Shown here one piece after another: positions 1 through 9,347 of a stretch of 64,000 nucleotides of DNA. The notes beneath the pieces were generated by a model. The model worked only from the letters and a program-made list of their open reading frames with translations, was not told the origin of the DNA and did not search any database. A program made the position numbers and the translations under genes. Source of the DNA: Sva-07 sp031426215 (GTDB taxonomy: Bacteria > Actinomycetota > Acidimicrobiia > Acidimicrobiales > Ilumatobacteraceae); the NCBI GenBank assembly GCA_031426215.1, contig JANPKU010000042.1, positions 8,243-72,242 of the forward strand, written 5' to 3'. Position 1 is the first letter of the stretch; each line of letters starts with the position of its first letter.

Positions 1-473
1 TCGCCCGTACCTTGCTCGCCGGAATCTTCGTGGTCGGTGGCATCAGCTCGTGGAAGCGGTCGGCGAAGCTTGCGGTGCCGGCCTCGAAGGTCATCGAACC
101 CGTGAAGAACTCGATCCCCGGGTCGCTGTCGGCCGAGCAGCTCGTGAAGGTCAACTCCGGGGTGCAGGTGGCTGCCGGTGGCCTGTTCGCCCTCGGAATC
201 GCACCGCGAGTGATGGCGATTCTGCTCGGTGCGTCGTTGGTGCCGACCACGCTTGCCGGCCATCGATTCTGGGAGATGGACGACGACGCCGACAAGACCC
301 GGCATCGGATGCAGTTCCTCAAGAACGCAGGGCTGCTCGGCGGACTGATCTTCGCTGCGCTCGACACCGGAGGCCGTCCGTCGGTGTTCTGGAGCGGACG
401 CCGAGTTGCCGAAGGCGCCGCTGCTGCGGTGGCGTCGACCACCCATTCGGTGCTCGACTCGCTCGAGCGCTGA
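1..473 (+). CDS. DoxX family membrane protein (5' end outside window)
   Basis: The reading frame is open from the first bases of the window (Ala-Arg-Thr precedes the first possible TTG at 12), so the true start lies a few codons upstream. The visible ~156 residues have the DoxX layout: a hydrophobic opening (LLAGIFVVGGI), a second helix around QVAAGGLFALGIAPR, a third around AILLGASLVPTTLAGH, and a last one at LLGGLIFAALDTGG. DoxX proteins are small four-helix membrane proteins, some of them subunits of oxidoreductases; no specific substrate can be named here. Downstream nagA is convergent with only 4 bases between stops. Family assignment is good; function is open. Confidence 0.75.
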   Translation, partial: ARTLLAGIFVVGGISSWKRSAKLAVPASKVIEPVKNSIPGSLSAEQLVKVNSGVQVAAGGLFALGIAPRVMAILLGASLVPTTLAGHRFWEMDDDADKTRHRMQFLKNAGLLGGLIFAALDTGGRPSVFWSGRRVAEGAAAAVASTTHSVLDSLER

Positions 474-477
474 TCGA

Positions 478-1674
478 TCAGCCGGCCCAAGCGGTCCGGC
501 CGCCGACGACCGTGTACCGGAGATCGCCGGCGTGGTCCACAACGGTCAGATCGGCTCGCTTCCCGACGCACAACCTGCCCCGATCGACGAGGCCCAGCAG
601 GTCAGCGGGTGTGCTCGTCACCGTTGCGAGAGCATCGGCGAGTGAACATCGGCTGAACGCCATCAGATTGCGCACGGCCTGATCCAACGGGAGTGCGCTC
701 CCGGCGAGCACACCGCCGAGCGTGCGCACACCGGACTCGTCGTGCACGATCTCGAACCCGCCGATGCGGAACTGGCCGTAGGGAGCGCCGAGAGCAGGCG
801 ACGCATCCGACACGAGCGACATCCGTGTCGGACCGAGCGCCTGCCAGGCCATCGCCACCGCAGTCGGGTCGACGTGGATGCCGTCGCAGATCACCCCGAC
901 GGTCACGCCCCCGTCGGCGAGCGCTGCACCGATCGGGCCAGGTGCGCGGTGCCCGAACGCGGCCATTGCGTTGAACAGGTGGGTCACGTACGAAAGGCCC
1001 GCGGCACGCGCAACGGCGAAGTGGGCCGGGGTCATCGCCGTATGGCCGGCTGACACCACGACTCCCGCTGCGACGAGACGTTCGACCACGTCGATCGCTC
1101 GTTCCAACTCAGGGGCAAGTGTCACGAGAGTGACCACATCCGACTGCGCCCAGGTGTCGACCTCGTCGAGCAGCTCTGCCGGATCCTTCGCGAACCGGGG
1201 AACGTGCGCCCCGAGGTGATCACGCGAGATCATCGGCCCCTCGAAATGCAGCCCGAGCGGGGTGGCGACCGGTCGACCGTCGTGGACGTGATCGACGTGT
1301 TCGGCCAGCCCCGCCATCGTGGCGATCGCCGCCGCCCTCGTAGACGCTGCGGCCGTCACCACGGTGGGAAGGAACGACGTCACCCCGAACCGGGGGAGCT
1401 CAGCGGCGACCTCGATGATGCGGTGCGGCTCGCTGGTGATGTCGACACCTCCAGCGCCATTGCACTGCAGATCGATGAAGCCCGGAGCGATCACGAGGTC
1501 GGAACAGTCGACGTCGTTCGGGCCGAGTGAAGCGACGTCGCCCGGGTGGGTGGTGATGCCGGTGATCGTGTCGCCGTCGATCACCAGGTCGGCGTGCACC
1601 AACCCTCCGTCGACGAGCAGGTGGCCACCGACGAAACGTCGTCGATCTGCGCCGTGTCCGCCGGGGTCGTCCAT
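478..1674 (-). CDS. nagA: N-acetylglucosamine-6-phosphate deacetylase
   Basis: Removes the acetyl group from GlcNAc-6-phosphate to give glucosamine-6-phosphate in cytoplasmic amino-sugar recycling. About 398 residues from ATG at 1674, close to the usual family length. Visible amidohydrolase motifs are HFEGP with metal ligand Glu145, SAGHT with His211, THLFNAM with His232, and VSDA with catalytic Asp290. The longer open frame reaching 1902 reads as low-complexity Arg/Pro text opposite the divergent neighbour and is not used. No PTS or nagB gene lies next to it. It diverges from the hydrolase gene at 1743 across a 68-base gap that must hold both promoters. Confidence 0.93.
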   Translation of the reverse strand: MDDPGGHGADRRRFVGGHLLVDGGLVHADLVIDGDTITGITTHPGDVASLGPNDVDCSDLVIAPGFIDLQCNGAGGVDITSEPHRIIEVAAELPRFGVTSFLPTVVTAAASTRAAAIATMAGLAEHVDHVHDGRPVATPLGLHFEGPMISRDHLGAHVPRFAKDPAELLDEVDTWAQSDVVTLVTLAPELERAIDVVERLVAAGVVVSAGHTAMTPAHFAVARAAGLSYVTHLFNAMAAFGHRAPGPIGAALADGGVTVGVICDGIHVDPTAVAMAWQALGPTRMSLVSDASPALGAPYGQFRIGGFEIVHDESGVRTLGGVLAGSALPLDQAVRNLMAFSRCSLADALATVTSTPADLLGLVDRGRLCVGKRADLTVVDHAGDLRYTVVGGRTAWAG

Positions 1675-1742
1675 CCATGGATCTTCGCGTAGATGACGTT
1701 CGTCACCCGACCTGACTCCCCGGATGGCGATAGGAACAAGGC

Positions 1743-2951
1743 ATGGAAGGCTTCGTACACCCCGATTTCGCCCTGGTGACCGAGAAGGTCCAGGCGCTGA
1801 CGTCCAAACGATCCGCCGAGGGAGGCATGGCCGTGGCCGTGTACCACCGTGGTGAACTCGTCGTCGACGCCTGGACCGGTGAACGAGACACCAAGGGAAC
1901 ACCGTGGAATCGCGACACGATGTCGATGAGTTTCTCGACCACGAAGGGCGTGGTCGCCACGATCGTGCACCGCCTCGTCGATCAGGGTCTGCTCGACTAC
2001 GACGCTCCAGTGGCCACCTATTGGCCCGAGTTCGCCGCCGGCGGCAAGGGCGCGATCACACTGCGGCATCTGCTCACGCACCAGGCGGGCCTGCACGGGG
2101 TGCGAGCCCTGGCCGAGTCGACCGAGTCGCTGCTCGACTGGGATTCGATGACCAAACTGCTCGCTGCCGCCCCCCCGGCATGGGATGTGGGAACCCGTTC
2201 GGGTTACCACGCGCTCACCTTCGGCTGGCTCGTCGGCGAGGTGATTCGGCGCGTCACCGGTCTCACGGTGAACGAGGCGCTGCAGCGCGAGATCGTGCAG
2301 CCGCTCGGCCTCGACGGCCAGATGTACATCGGCGCACCACCCGAGGTGCGCAGCCGCATCGCCACCCTGCTCGTCGATCCGAAGGCATCGGCCCGTCTGC
2401 ACAAGGTGCTGTCGACGCTTTCCCGGTTCGACCGTTACGCACCGTTGTTCTCGGCGTTGGTCGTCGACGACCTCCTCGATGTCGGCCAGACCGATCACAT
2501 CCACGACGCCGAGATCCCCGCCGCCAACGGCGTCTTCACCGCCCGGTCGCTCGCCCGGATGTACGCAGCCCTCGCCACGCCCGACGACTTCGACGGACCG
2601 CCGTTGCTGTCGCCCGCCACCTTGCGTGAGGCGACCCGCGAACAGCCACTGCTCGGCTCCGGAGTCGCCGGTTCTGAGGTCGGTCGATCGAAGGTCGGCC
2701 GCGACGCTGCCGTGATGATCAACATGCACTGGCGTCTCGGCTATCACCTCGCCGGCACCACGGCAGGCGTGTTGCCGAAGGCGTTCGGTCACTTCGGTTT
2801 TGGTGGCTCTGGCGCATGGGGCGACCCCGAGTCGGGTCTTGCCGTGGCGATGACCTTGAACCAGGTCGGCGGCACCCCCTTCGGCGATACCAGGATGCTC
2901 CGCATCGGCGGTGCCGCCGTCCGTGCCGCCAAACGCCGCACCACCGCCTGA
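1743..2951 (+). CDS. Beta-lactamase-fold serine hydrolase (class C / EstB-like)
   Basis: 402 residues with the serine-hydrolase fold shared by class C beta-lactamases and family VIII esterases. The SxxK motif is STTK with Ser65 and Lys68, followed by the LLTHQAGL segment typical of the family. The second motif reads YHALTFGWLVGEV, where Tyr is kept but the class C YxN is YxA, as in many esterase-type members. There is no signal peptide, so a cytoplasmic esterase or peptidase is more likely than a secreted antibiotic-resistance enzyme. Start ATG at 1743 fits the family N-terminus. Substrate unknown. Confidence 0.85.
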   Translation: MEGFVHPDFALVTEKVQALTSKRSAEGGMAVAVYHRGELVVDAWTGERDTKGTPWNRDTMSMSFSTTKGVVATIVHRLVDQGLLDYDAPVATYWPEFAAGGKGAITLRHLLTHQAGLHGVRALAESTESLLDWDSMTKLLAAAPPAWDVGTRSGYHALTFGWLVGEVIRRVTGLTVNEALQREIVQPLGLDGQMYIGAPPEVRSRIATLLVDPKASARLHKVLSTLSRFDRYAPLFSALVVDDLLDVGQTDHIHDAEIPAANGVFTARSLARMYAALATPDDFDGPPLLSPATLREATREQPLLGSGVAGSEVGRSKVGRDAAVMINMHWRLGYHLAGTTAGVLPKAFGHFGFGGSGAWGDPESGLAVAMTLNQVGGTPFGDTRMLRIGGAAVRAAKRRTTA

Positions 2952-3096
2952 GCGTTCCACCAGCTGATCTGAAGCCCCGCGGTCCCGGCTTCCGGGACAC
3001 CTCGGGCGCGGATCGTGCGCCAGGACGCTCTGGGCGCAGATCGAATGTCGGGTGGCGTGCCGGTGAAGTGGTGCGAAGCTCGTGACTCGAGCCGCC

Positions 3097-6000
3097 ATGT
3101 CCACCCCCGCCACCGACCTTCGACGCGCCGCCGCGGACGCAATTGTGACGATGGGTCGGTTGTCGTACCCCGACAGCCTGCCGATCACCGAGCGGCGAGA
3201 CGAGTTGCTCGCCGCAATCCGCGACCACCAGGTGGTGATCGTGGCGGGCGAGACCGGCTCGGGAAAGAGCACCCAGCTCCCGAAGCTGTGCCTCGAAGCA
3301 GGGCGAGGCGTCGCAGGGATGATCGGCCACACGCAGCCACGTCGTGTGGCGGCTCGCATGATCGCCGAGCGGGTGGCGTCAGAGTTGGGATCGAAGCTGG
3401 GTGACGATGTCGGATACACGGTGCGCTTCACCGACCAGGTGAGCGACGCGACTCTGGTCAAGGTGATGACCGACGGAATCCTGCTCGCCGAGATCCAGCG
3501 CGACCGGATGCTGCGCCGATACGACACGTTGATCATCGATGAGGCCCACGAGCGCAGCCTCAACATCGACTTCATCCTCGGCTACCTCAAACAGCTCCTC
3601 CCGCAGCGGCGGGATCTCAAGGTGATCGTCACCAGCGCCACGATCGACACCGCTCGTTTCGCGGAGCACTTCGCTCTCGACGGTGAGCCGGCGCCGGTGA
3701 TCGAGGTGACGGGCCGGACCTTTCCGGTCGAACTGCGCTACCGCCCTCTCGTCCCCGACGCCGATCCCGACGCGGAAACGCGGCCAGCGGCGGACGTGCG
3801 GGATCAAGTGCAGGGGATCATCGACGCAGTGGAGGAGCTGCGTTCGGAGGGACCCGGCGACGTACTCGTGTTCCTGTCGGGCGAACGCGAGATCCACGAC
3901 ACCGCCGACGCGTTGCGTCGCCTCGACCTGCGCAACACCGAGGTGTTGCCGCTGTACGCACGCCTGTCGGCGCCCGAGCAGCACCGCATCTTCGAACGCG
4001 AGCCGAACGGTGGTCCCGGCCGGCGAATCGTGTTGGCCACCAACGTCGCAGAGACATCGCTCACCGTGCCCGGCGTGCGCTACGTGGTCGACGCCGGCTC
4101 CGCGCGTATCTCGCGTTACAGCCGCCGGCTCAAGGTGCAGCGTCTGCCCATCGAAGCCGTCTCGCAGGCGTCCGCCAACCAACGCGCCGGGCGGTGTGGT
4201 CGCGTGGCTCCGGGCATCTGTATCCGGCTCTACTCCGAGGCCGACTTCGACGCCCGACCCGAGTTCACCGACCCCGAGATCCTGCGGACGAACCTTGCGT
4301 CGGTGATCCTGCAGATGACGGCGATCGGACTCGGCGACGTTGCCCGCTTCCCGTTCGTCGAGCCGCCGGACCGCCACGCCATTCGCGACGGCTACGCCCT
4401 CCTCGATGAACTCGCCGCACTCGAGGCGCCGATCGACGGCGTGAAGGACGGGCCACGCAAGCTCACACCGATCGGCCGCTCGCTCGCTCGTCTTCCGGTC
4501 GACCCACGCCTCGGGCGGATGGTGCTCGAAGCCGACCGGCTCGGCTGCGTCCGCGAGGTGCTCGTGATCGCGTCGGCGCTGTCGATTCAGGATCCGCGCG
4601 AACGTCCGCAGGACAAACGCGAGCTGGCGAACGAGTTCCACAACCGGTTCAAGGTCGACGGTTCCGATCTCCTGTCGATCGTGGCGCTCTGGGACTACCT
4701 GCGTAGCCAGCAACGAGAGCTGTCGGGAAACCAGTTCCGACGGATGTGCCGCAAGGAGTACCTCAACTACCTACGCGTGCGCGAGTGGATGGACCTGTTC
4801 AGCCAGCTCCGACGCATTGCCGGACAGCTGAAGGTTCGCCCGACCACGCAGGAGTCGCATCCCGATCACGTCCATCAGGCGGTGCTCGCCGGTCTGCTGT
4901 CGCACATCGGGATGCGCGACCGTGAGACCCGGGAGTTCATTGGTGCCCGCCAGTCACGCTTCGTGATCGCTCCGGGCTCGGCGCTCACCCGGCGACCGGC
5001 GCCGTGGGTGATGGCTGCCGAACTCGTCGAGACCAACCAGCTGTACGCCCGACGAGTCGCCAAGATCGATCCCAGGTGGGCTGAGCGTGCGGGCGCTCAC
5101 GTGATCAAGCGCGCCTACGAGAACGTGCGATGGGACCCGAAGGGCGGCCGAGCCGTCGCCACCGAACAGGTCACGCTGTATGGACTCCCGATCGTGAGCG
5201 ATCGCACGATCGGCTACGACCGTGTCGATGCTGCCGAGGCGAGGGCGTGGTTCATCACCAAGGCGCTCGTCGAGCGTGATATCGCCGATGAGGCGTGGAT
5301 CGGACGCCAGAAGTTCCTGGCTCGCAACGCCGAGTTCCTCGAACGGATCCGACGGATGGCGGCGCGTGTGCGTCGACTGGAGCTGATCGACGACGAGATG
5401 CTGTTCGAGTTCTACGACGACCGCGTCGGCGCCGACGTCACCTCTGTTCGACACTTCGACAAGTGGTGGAAGGCGGCCCGCGGACGCGCACCGAGCTTGC
5501 TCGACCTCACCGACGAGGCCCTCGCGGGAAGCAGCCACGGTGTCCGTCTCGCCGACTATCCCGACACGTGGCAGCAACGCCGCGGCGACACCGTGATCGA
5601 GTTGCCGCTCACGTACCGGTACGGGCCCGGTGAACCGCTGGACGGCGTGACGGTGCACGTGCCGTTGTCGGGGCTCAACCAGGTGACGCCCGACGGGTTC
5701 GACTGGCAGATCCCCGGCCACCGGCCAGAGCTGGTGGCCACACTGATCCGCTCGCTGCCGAAGGAGGTCCGCCGGCGACTCAATCCGATCAGCGACACCA
5801 TCACCTCGGTGCTCGAACTGTTGCCGGCGAACGTGGTCGACGGCCGGATCGTCGAGTGGTTGGCCGACGCGCTCGACGCCGTCGCCGACGTGCGGGTCGA
5901 CCCGTCGGCATTCGACTCGTCAGTACTTGCCGACCATCTGAGGATGCACTTCGTCGTCTCCGACGACGACGGCGAGGTGCACGGCGTCGGCACCGACCTG

Positions 6001-6936
6001 GGGGCGATTCGCTCGTCGCTCGCGGGCGCCGCCCGTGAGTCGATCGCTGCGGCAGCTCCGATCGAAGAACGCCGGGGCATCGTCGAGTGGGACATCGGGG
6101 ACCTGCCGCGTGTGGTCGAATCCGGAGATCGTGATCTCGACGTGCAGGCATTTCCGGCGCTGCTCGATGTGGGCGACAGTGTGGCATTGCGCGTGGTGAC
6201 GACGCCCGAACTGCAGGCTCGGGTGATGCGTGGCGGCGTGCGTCGGTTGCTCTTGCTGACCGCGGCGCCGACCCGATCGTCGATCGTGCGCAAGGTGTCG
6301 AACGAAGATCGTCTGGCGATCGCTGCGGGTGACATCGAGCTCGGCGAGTTGAGCGGTGACTGCGTTGCGGCCGCCGTCGATCGAGTCATGTCCGATCATG
6401 GTTCGCTGCCGTGGACCGAGGCCGAGTTCACCGAGCTTCGTCGAGCGGTCCGCGACGCTGCCCCCGGCCTCGCGGCCAACGCCCTGCGCAAGGCAGCGCA
6501 GGTGATGGCAGCAGCGACGGAGGCGTCGGACCGGCTGAGCAAACTCCGCGCCGATGCGCTTCGAGCGTCGGTCGACGACGCCAATCGACACCTCGGGCGG
6601 CTCGTCCATCGCGGTTTCGTGTTGGGTGTGGGCATCGACCGTCTCGATGATCTCGAGCGCTATGTGCATGCGCTGTCGTACCGACTCGATCATCTCGCCG
6701 GTGCTCAGGTCGCCGACCAGCGGCGCATGGCAGAGGTGGTCCCGTTGGAGCAACGATTCGAGTCGATCGTCGATGCTGCAGGCACCGCCCAGCTGTCATC
6801 GGCGATGGTCGACCTGCGCTGGCAGCTCGAGGAGCTCCGGGTCGCCACGTTCGCCCAGCCGCTGGCGACGAAGCGCCCAGGTCAACCGTCGGCGAGCCCG
6901 AAGCGCATCGCCGCTGCGCTGGCCGCCCTGCGCTGA
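3097..6936 (+). CDS. hrpA: ATP-dependent DEAH-box RNA helicase HrpA
   Basis: About 1279 residues, matching the very long bacterial HrpA type. From ATG at 3097: Walker A GETGSGKST at residues 51-59, DEAH at 148-151, the SAT motif (TSATIDTARF), and the QRAGRCGR motif VI, followed by the HA2/OB-fold helicase extension and a long C-terminal domain (DUF3418 type). HrpA enzymes unwind RNA and resolve stalled ribosomes on mRNA. A GTG at 3082 would add five residues; the ATG is preferred because the conserved region begins soon after it. A palindromic repeat lies just downstream. Confidence 0.93.
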   Translation: MSTPATDLRRAAADAIVTMGRLSYPDSLPITERRDELLAAIRDHQVVIVAGETGSGKSTQLPKLCLEAGRGVAGMIGHTQPRRVAARMIAERVASELGSKLGDDVGYTVRFTDQVSDATLVKVMTDGILLAEIQRDRMLRRYDTLIIDEAHERSLNIDFILGYLKQLLPQRRDLKVIVTSATIDTARFAEHFALDGEPAPVIEVTGRTFPVELRYRPLVPDADPDAETRPAADVRDQVQGIIDAVEELRSEGPGDVLVFLSGEREIHDTADALRRLDLRNTEVLPLYARLSAPEQHRIFEREPNGGPGRRIVLATNVAETSLTVPGVRYVVDAGSARISRYSRRLKVQRLPIEAVSQASANQRAGRCGRVAPGICIRLYSEADFDARPEFTDPEILRTNLASVILQMTAIGLGDVARFPFVEPPDRHAIRDGYALLDELAALEAPIDGVKDGPRKLTPIGRSLARLPVDPRLGRMVLEADRLGCVREVLVIASALSIQDPRERPQDKRELANEFHNRFKVDGSDLLSIVALWDYLRSQQRELSGNQFRRMCRKEYLNYLRVREWMDLFSQLRRIAGQLKVRPTTQESHPDHVHQAVLAGLLSHIGMRDRETREFIGARQSRFVIAPGSALTRRPAPWVMAAELVETNQLYARRVAKIDPRWAERAGAHVIKRAYENVRWDPKGGRAVATEQVTLYGLPIVSDRTIGYDRVDAAEARAWFITKALVERDIADEAWIGRQKFLARNAEFLERIRRMAARVRRLELIDDEMLFEFYDDRVGADVTSVRHFDKWWKAARGRAPSLLDLTDEALAGSSHGVRLADYPDTWQQRRGDTVIELPLTYRYGPGEPLDGVTVHVPLSGLNQVTPDGFDWQIPGHRPELVATLIRSLPKEVRRRLNPISDTITSVLELLPANVVDGRIVEWLADALDAVADVRVDPSAFDSSVLADHLRMHFVVSDDDGEVHGVGTDLGAIRSSLAGAARESIAAAAPIEERRGIVEWDIGDLPRVVESGDRDLDVQAFPALLDVGDSVALRVVTTPELQARVMRGGVRRLLLLTAAPTRSSIVRKVSNEDRLAIAAGDIELGELSGDCVAAAVDRVMSDHGSLPWTEAEFTELRRAVRDAAPGLAANALRKAAQVMAAATEASDRLSKLRADALRASVDDANRHLGRLVHRGFVLGVGIDRLDDLERYVHALSYRLDHLAGAQVADQRRMAEVVPLEQRFESIVDAAGTAQLSSAMVDLRWQLEELRVATFAQPLATKRPGQPSASPKRIAAALAALR

Positions 6937-6960
6937 TCTCGCCGAGGCGGTGTTCAGCCA

Positions 6961-7012
6961 CGTTTGCGTCGGGTTTTCGGTGGACCGTCCCACCGAGAAC
7001 CCGAAGCAAACG
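6961..7012. repeat. Intergenic palindrome, family A (copy 1)
   Basis: Imperfect inverted repeat, 23-base arms at 6961-6983 and 6990-7012 with a 6-base loop; 21 of 23 positions pair. The left arm begins CGTTTGCG and ends TTTTCGGTGG. It shares both ends, but not the middle, with the palindrome at 8440-8491. It sits after hrpA and directly before the next gene, so it could act as an hrpA terminator stem, but there is no T-tract. Confidence 0.8.
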
Positions 7013-7045
7013 ATCTGGATGCGGGTCGCGTGCGAGGCTGGGCGA

Positions 7046-8431
7046 GTGACAGGACTCGATGATCGTCAGCTCGACCACCTCACCAACGAGACGGTTGAGT
7101 TGCTGCAGGCACTCATTCGGAACCGTTGCGTGAACGACGGTACCGCCGAGTCGGGCGGCGAGGTCCGCAACGCCGACGTGCTCCAACAGGTGATCGAAGT
7201 TGCGGGAGTCGACGTCGAACGCTTCGATGCCGCTCCCGGTCGCACGTCGATCGTGGCCCGCATCCCCGGCACCGATCCGAGCGCTCCCAGCCTGTGCCTG
7301 ATGGGCCACACCGACGTGGTGCCGGTCACCGAGTCGGGGTGGCGGGAGGACCCATTCGGCGGCGAGATCATCGACGGCGACGACGGCCCGGAAGTGTGGG
7401 GGAGGGGCGCGGTCGACATGCTGAACCTCACCGCCTCGATGGCGGTCGCTTTTCGACACCTCGCTGCCAGCGGGTTTCGGCCGACCGGTGACCTGATCTA
7501 CTTCGGTGTCGCTGACGAAGAGGCGGGCAGCGCCTACGGTGCCCGGTGGATGGCGCAGCACCATCCCGATGCGATCCGTGCCGACTATGCACTCACCGAG
7601 AACGGTGGGCTGCACTCGGGTTCATCGGAGGCTCCGGTGGTCGGCATCAACATCGCCGAGAAGGGCGTTGCGTGGCGGCGGCTGCGAATTCGTGGTGTGC
7701 CGGGCCACGGTTCCAGGCCGTTTCGAAGCGACAACGCGCTGGTCAAGGCCGCAGGTGTGATCCAGCGGCTCGCCGACTATCGGCCGGCGCCGCGATTCCA
7801 CGAGCTGTGGCCGGCGACGGTTGCGTCACTGGAGCTGCCTGACGAACTTCGCGATGCTCTCCTCGATCCCGACAAGATCGACGACGCCCTCGCCGTGCTC
7901 CCGACGAGTGCGGCAGCACACTTCCATGCGTGCACGCACACCACGTTCTCGCCAAACCTCGTCGATGGGAGCGAGTCCGGCGGCGGTCGGATGAAGGTCA
8001 ACACGATTCCCGACGCCGTGACCGTCGACGTCGACGTGCGCACACTGCCCGGCGAGGGCCCCGACGAGGTCGATGCACATCTGCGAGCTGCGCTCGGCGA
8101 CCTCGCCGAGCACGTGGAGGTCGAGCCGCTGATGAACGACGCAGCGTCGATCAGCCGGATCGACACCCCGTTGTGGGACTCGCTCCAGCGGGCGGTGAAC
8201 CGTCCATTCCCGTCGGCGAGGTTGAACCCCCAGTTCGTCGTCGGGTTCACCGACGCTCGCATCTACCGCGAGATGGGGGCGGTGGCATACGGCGCAGGGT
8301 TGTTCAGCCCGTCGCTCGACGTCGGTTCCTTCGGGTCACGCTTCCACGGCAACGATGAACGCATCGACATCGAGTCGCTCGCGCTCACCACCCGCCTCTG
8401 GCACGACGTCGCGACCGACCTCCTCACCTGA
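7046..8431 (+). CDS. M20 family metallopeptidase / deacylase
   Basis: About 461 residues from GTG at 7046; an ATG at 7019, touching the palindrome, would add nine residues and cannot be excluded. Binuclear-zinc signatures of the M20 family are visible: GHTDVVP (His88, Asp90), GRGAVDM (bridging Asp124) and ADEEAGS (Glu158/Glu159), followed by the inserted dimerisation domain with GVPGHGSRP. M20 enzymes hydrolyse amide bonds of di- or tripeptides or N-acyl amino acids in the cytoplasm. The sequence resembles the M20/M25/M40 branch rather than DapE or ArgE; substrate unknown. Confidence 0.88.
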   Translation: MTGLDDRQLDHLTNETVELLQALIRNRCVNDGTAESGGEVRNADVLQQVIEVAGVDVERFDAAPGRTSIVARIPGTDPSAPSLCLMGHTDVVPVTESGWREDPFGGEIIDGDDGPEVWGRGAVDMLNLTASMAVAFRHLAASGFRPTGDLIYFGVADEEAGSAYGARWMAQHHPDAIRADYALTENGGLHSGSSEAPVVGINIAEKGVAWRRLRIRGVPGHGSRPFRSDNALVKAAGVIQRLADYRPAPRFHELWPATVASLELPDELRDALLDPDKIDDALAVLPTSAAAHFHACTHTTFSPNLVDGSESGGGRMKVNTIPDAVTVDVDVRTLPGEGPDEVDAHLRAALGDLAEHVEVEPLMNDAASISRIDTPLWDSLQRAVNRPFPSARLNPQFVVGFTDARIYREMGAVAYGAGLFSPSLDVGSFGSRFHGNDERIDIESLALTTRLWHDVATDLLT

Positions 8432-8439
8432 GAAGTACA

Positions 8440-8491
8440 CGTTTGCGCTGCATTCTCGGTGGCCCGGGCCACCGAGAATGCAGCACAAACG
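8440..8491. repeat. Intergenic palindrome, family A (copy 2)
   Basis: Nearly perfect 26+26 inverted repeat with no loop; only one mismatched pair. Arms begin CGTTTGCG and contain TTCTCGGTGG, like the copy at 6961, but the middle differs (CTGCA). It lies between convergent genes (M20 peptidase and enoyl-CoA hydratase), the place for a bidirectional terminator. Confidence 0.85.
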
Positions 8492-8498
8492 GAAGGGC

Positions 8499-9347
8499 TC
8501 AGTGCTTGGCCCGGGATGCCAGGTAGGTGCGGGCGGCGGCGCGGGCCTCGGGATCGCGCATGGCGGCACCGAGTTGGTCGGCGTCGGCCCACGATCCGGC
8601 GGTGGAGGCCATGTCCTCGAGCGCCTGGTTGACCTGACGCTTGGTCGCCCGCACGACGCTCGGCGCCTTCTTCGCGAGTTGCGCGGCGAGTGCGTCGACG
8701 GCCGACTCGAGTTCGGCGCGAGGTACGACGCGGTTGATGAAGCCGATCCGCAGCGCTTCTTCCGGTGAGAACGGTCGGCACGTCAACACCAACTCGCGGG
8801 TGATCGCTGGGCCGATCTCACGCACGAGTCGCGGAATGCCGCCCCACGCCAGCGGGATACCCAGGTCGACCTCGGGGATCGAGAACACGGTGTCATCGGC
8901 GGCGATTCGCAGGTCGCACACGCCGGCCAGCACGACACCGCCTCCGACGCACGGGCCCTTGATGGCCGCGATCGTCACTGCGGACATTCGGTCCATCGAT
9001 TCAGCCATCAGGCGGCCGAGGTCAGCCTGGTCCCGGCTCGACGCACTGTCGGGGCTCTCCCGATCACCGCCGGCGAACTCACCGAGATCGAACCCTGCGG
9101 AGAACCCGCGGCCCTCACCGGTGACGACGACCACGTGTGCGTCCGTGGTGTTGAACCACTGCGCCGCCAGCGCGATCTCGCGCAGTGTTGTCGTGCTGAG
9201 TGGATTCAGTTTGTCGCCTCGAGTGAGTGTCATCCGCCCGACCGGGCCGTCGACCTGCACTCGAAGGGTGTTGAACGCCGGCGCATCTTCCATCGCCCGA
9301 TCCTGCCAGTTCGATTGCCGGAGATCGGCGCCGGGAGACGTCGTCAC
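8499..9347 (-). CDS. Enoyl-CoA hydratase/isomerase family protein
   Basis: 282 residues with the crotonase fold. The oxyanion-hole segments are GRGFSAGFDL and KGPCVGGGVVLAGVCDLRIA, and the C-terminal helix region carries ATKRQVNQAL. Start GTG at 9347 overlaps the stop of the upstream MBL gene as GTGA, suggesting translational coupling; ATG at 9293 would start closer to the usual family N-terminus and is the alternative. The usual catalytic Glu pair is hard to assign, so hydratase, isomerase or another crotonase activity is possible. Likely co-transcribed with the metallohydrolase upstream. Confidence 0.85.
   Translation of the reverse strand: MTTSPGADLRQSNWQDRAMEDAPAFNTLRVQVDGPVGRMTLTRGDKLNPLSTTTLREIALAAQWFNTTDAHVVVVTGEGRGFSAGFDLGEFAGGDRESPDSASSRDQADLGRLMAESMDRMSAVTIAAIKGPCVGGGVVLAGVCDLRIAADDTVFSIPEVDLGIPLAWGGIPRLVREIGPAITRELVLTCRPFSPEEALRIGFINRVVPRAELESAVDALAAQLAKKAPSVVRATKRQVNQALEDMASTAGSWADADQLGAAMRDPEARAAARTYLASRAKH

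Noticed and set aside
478..1902. Long N-terminal extension of nagA up to 1902
   Set aside because: The extra 76 residues are Arg/Pro-rich shadow of the divergent hydrolase gene; the family begins at the ATG at 1674.
1743..2951. Antibiotic-resistance beta-lactamase
   Set aside because: SxxK is present, but there is no signal peptide and the YxN motif is YxA; esterase-type hydrolase is more likely.
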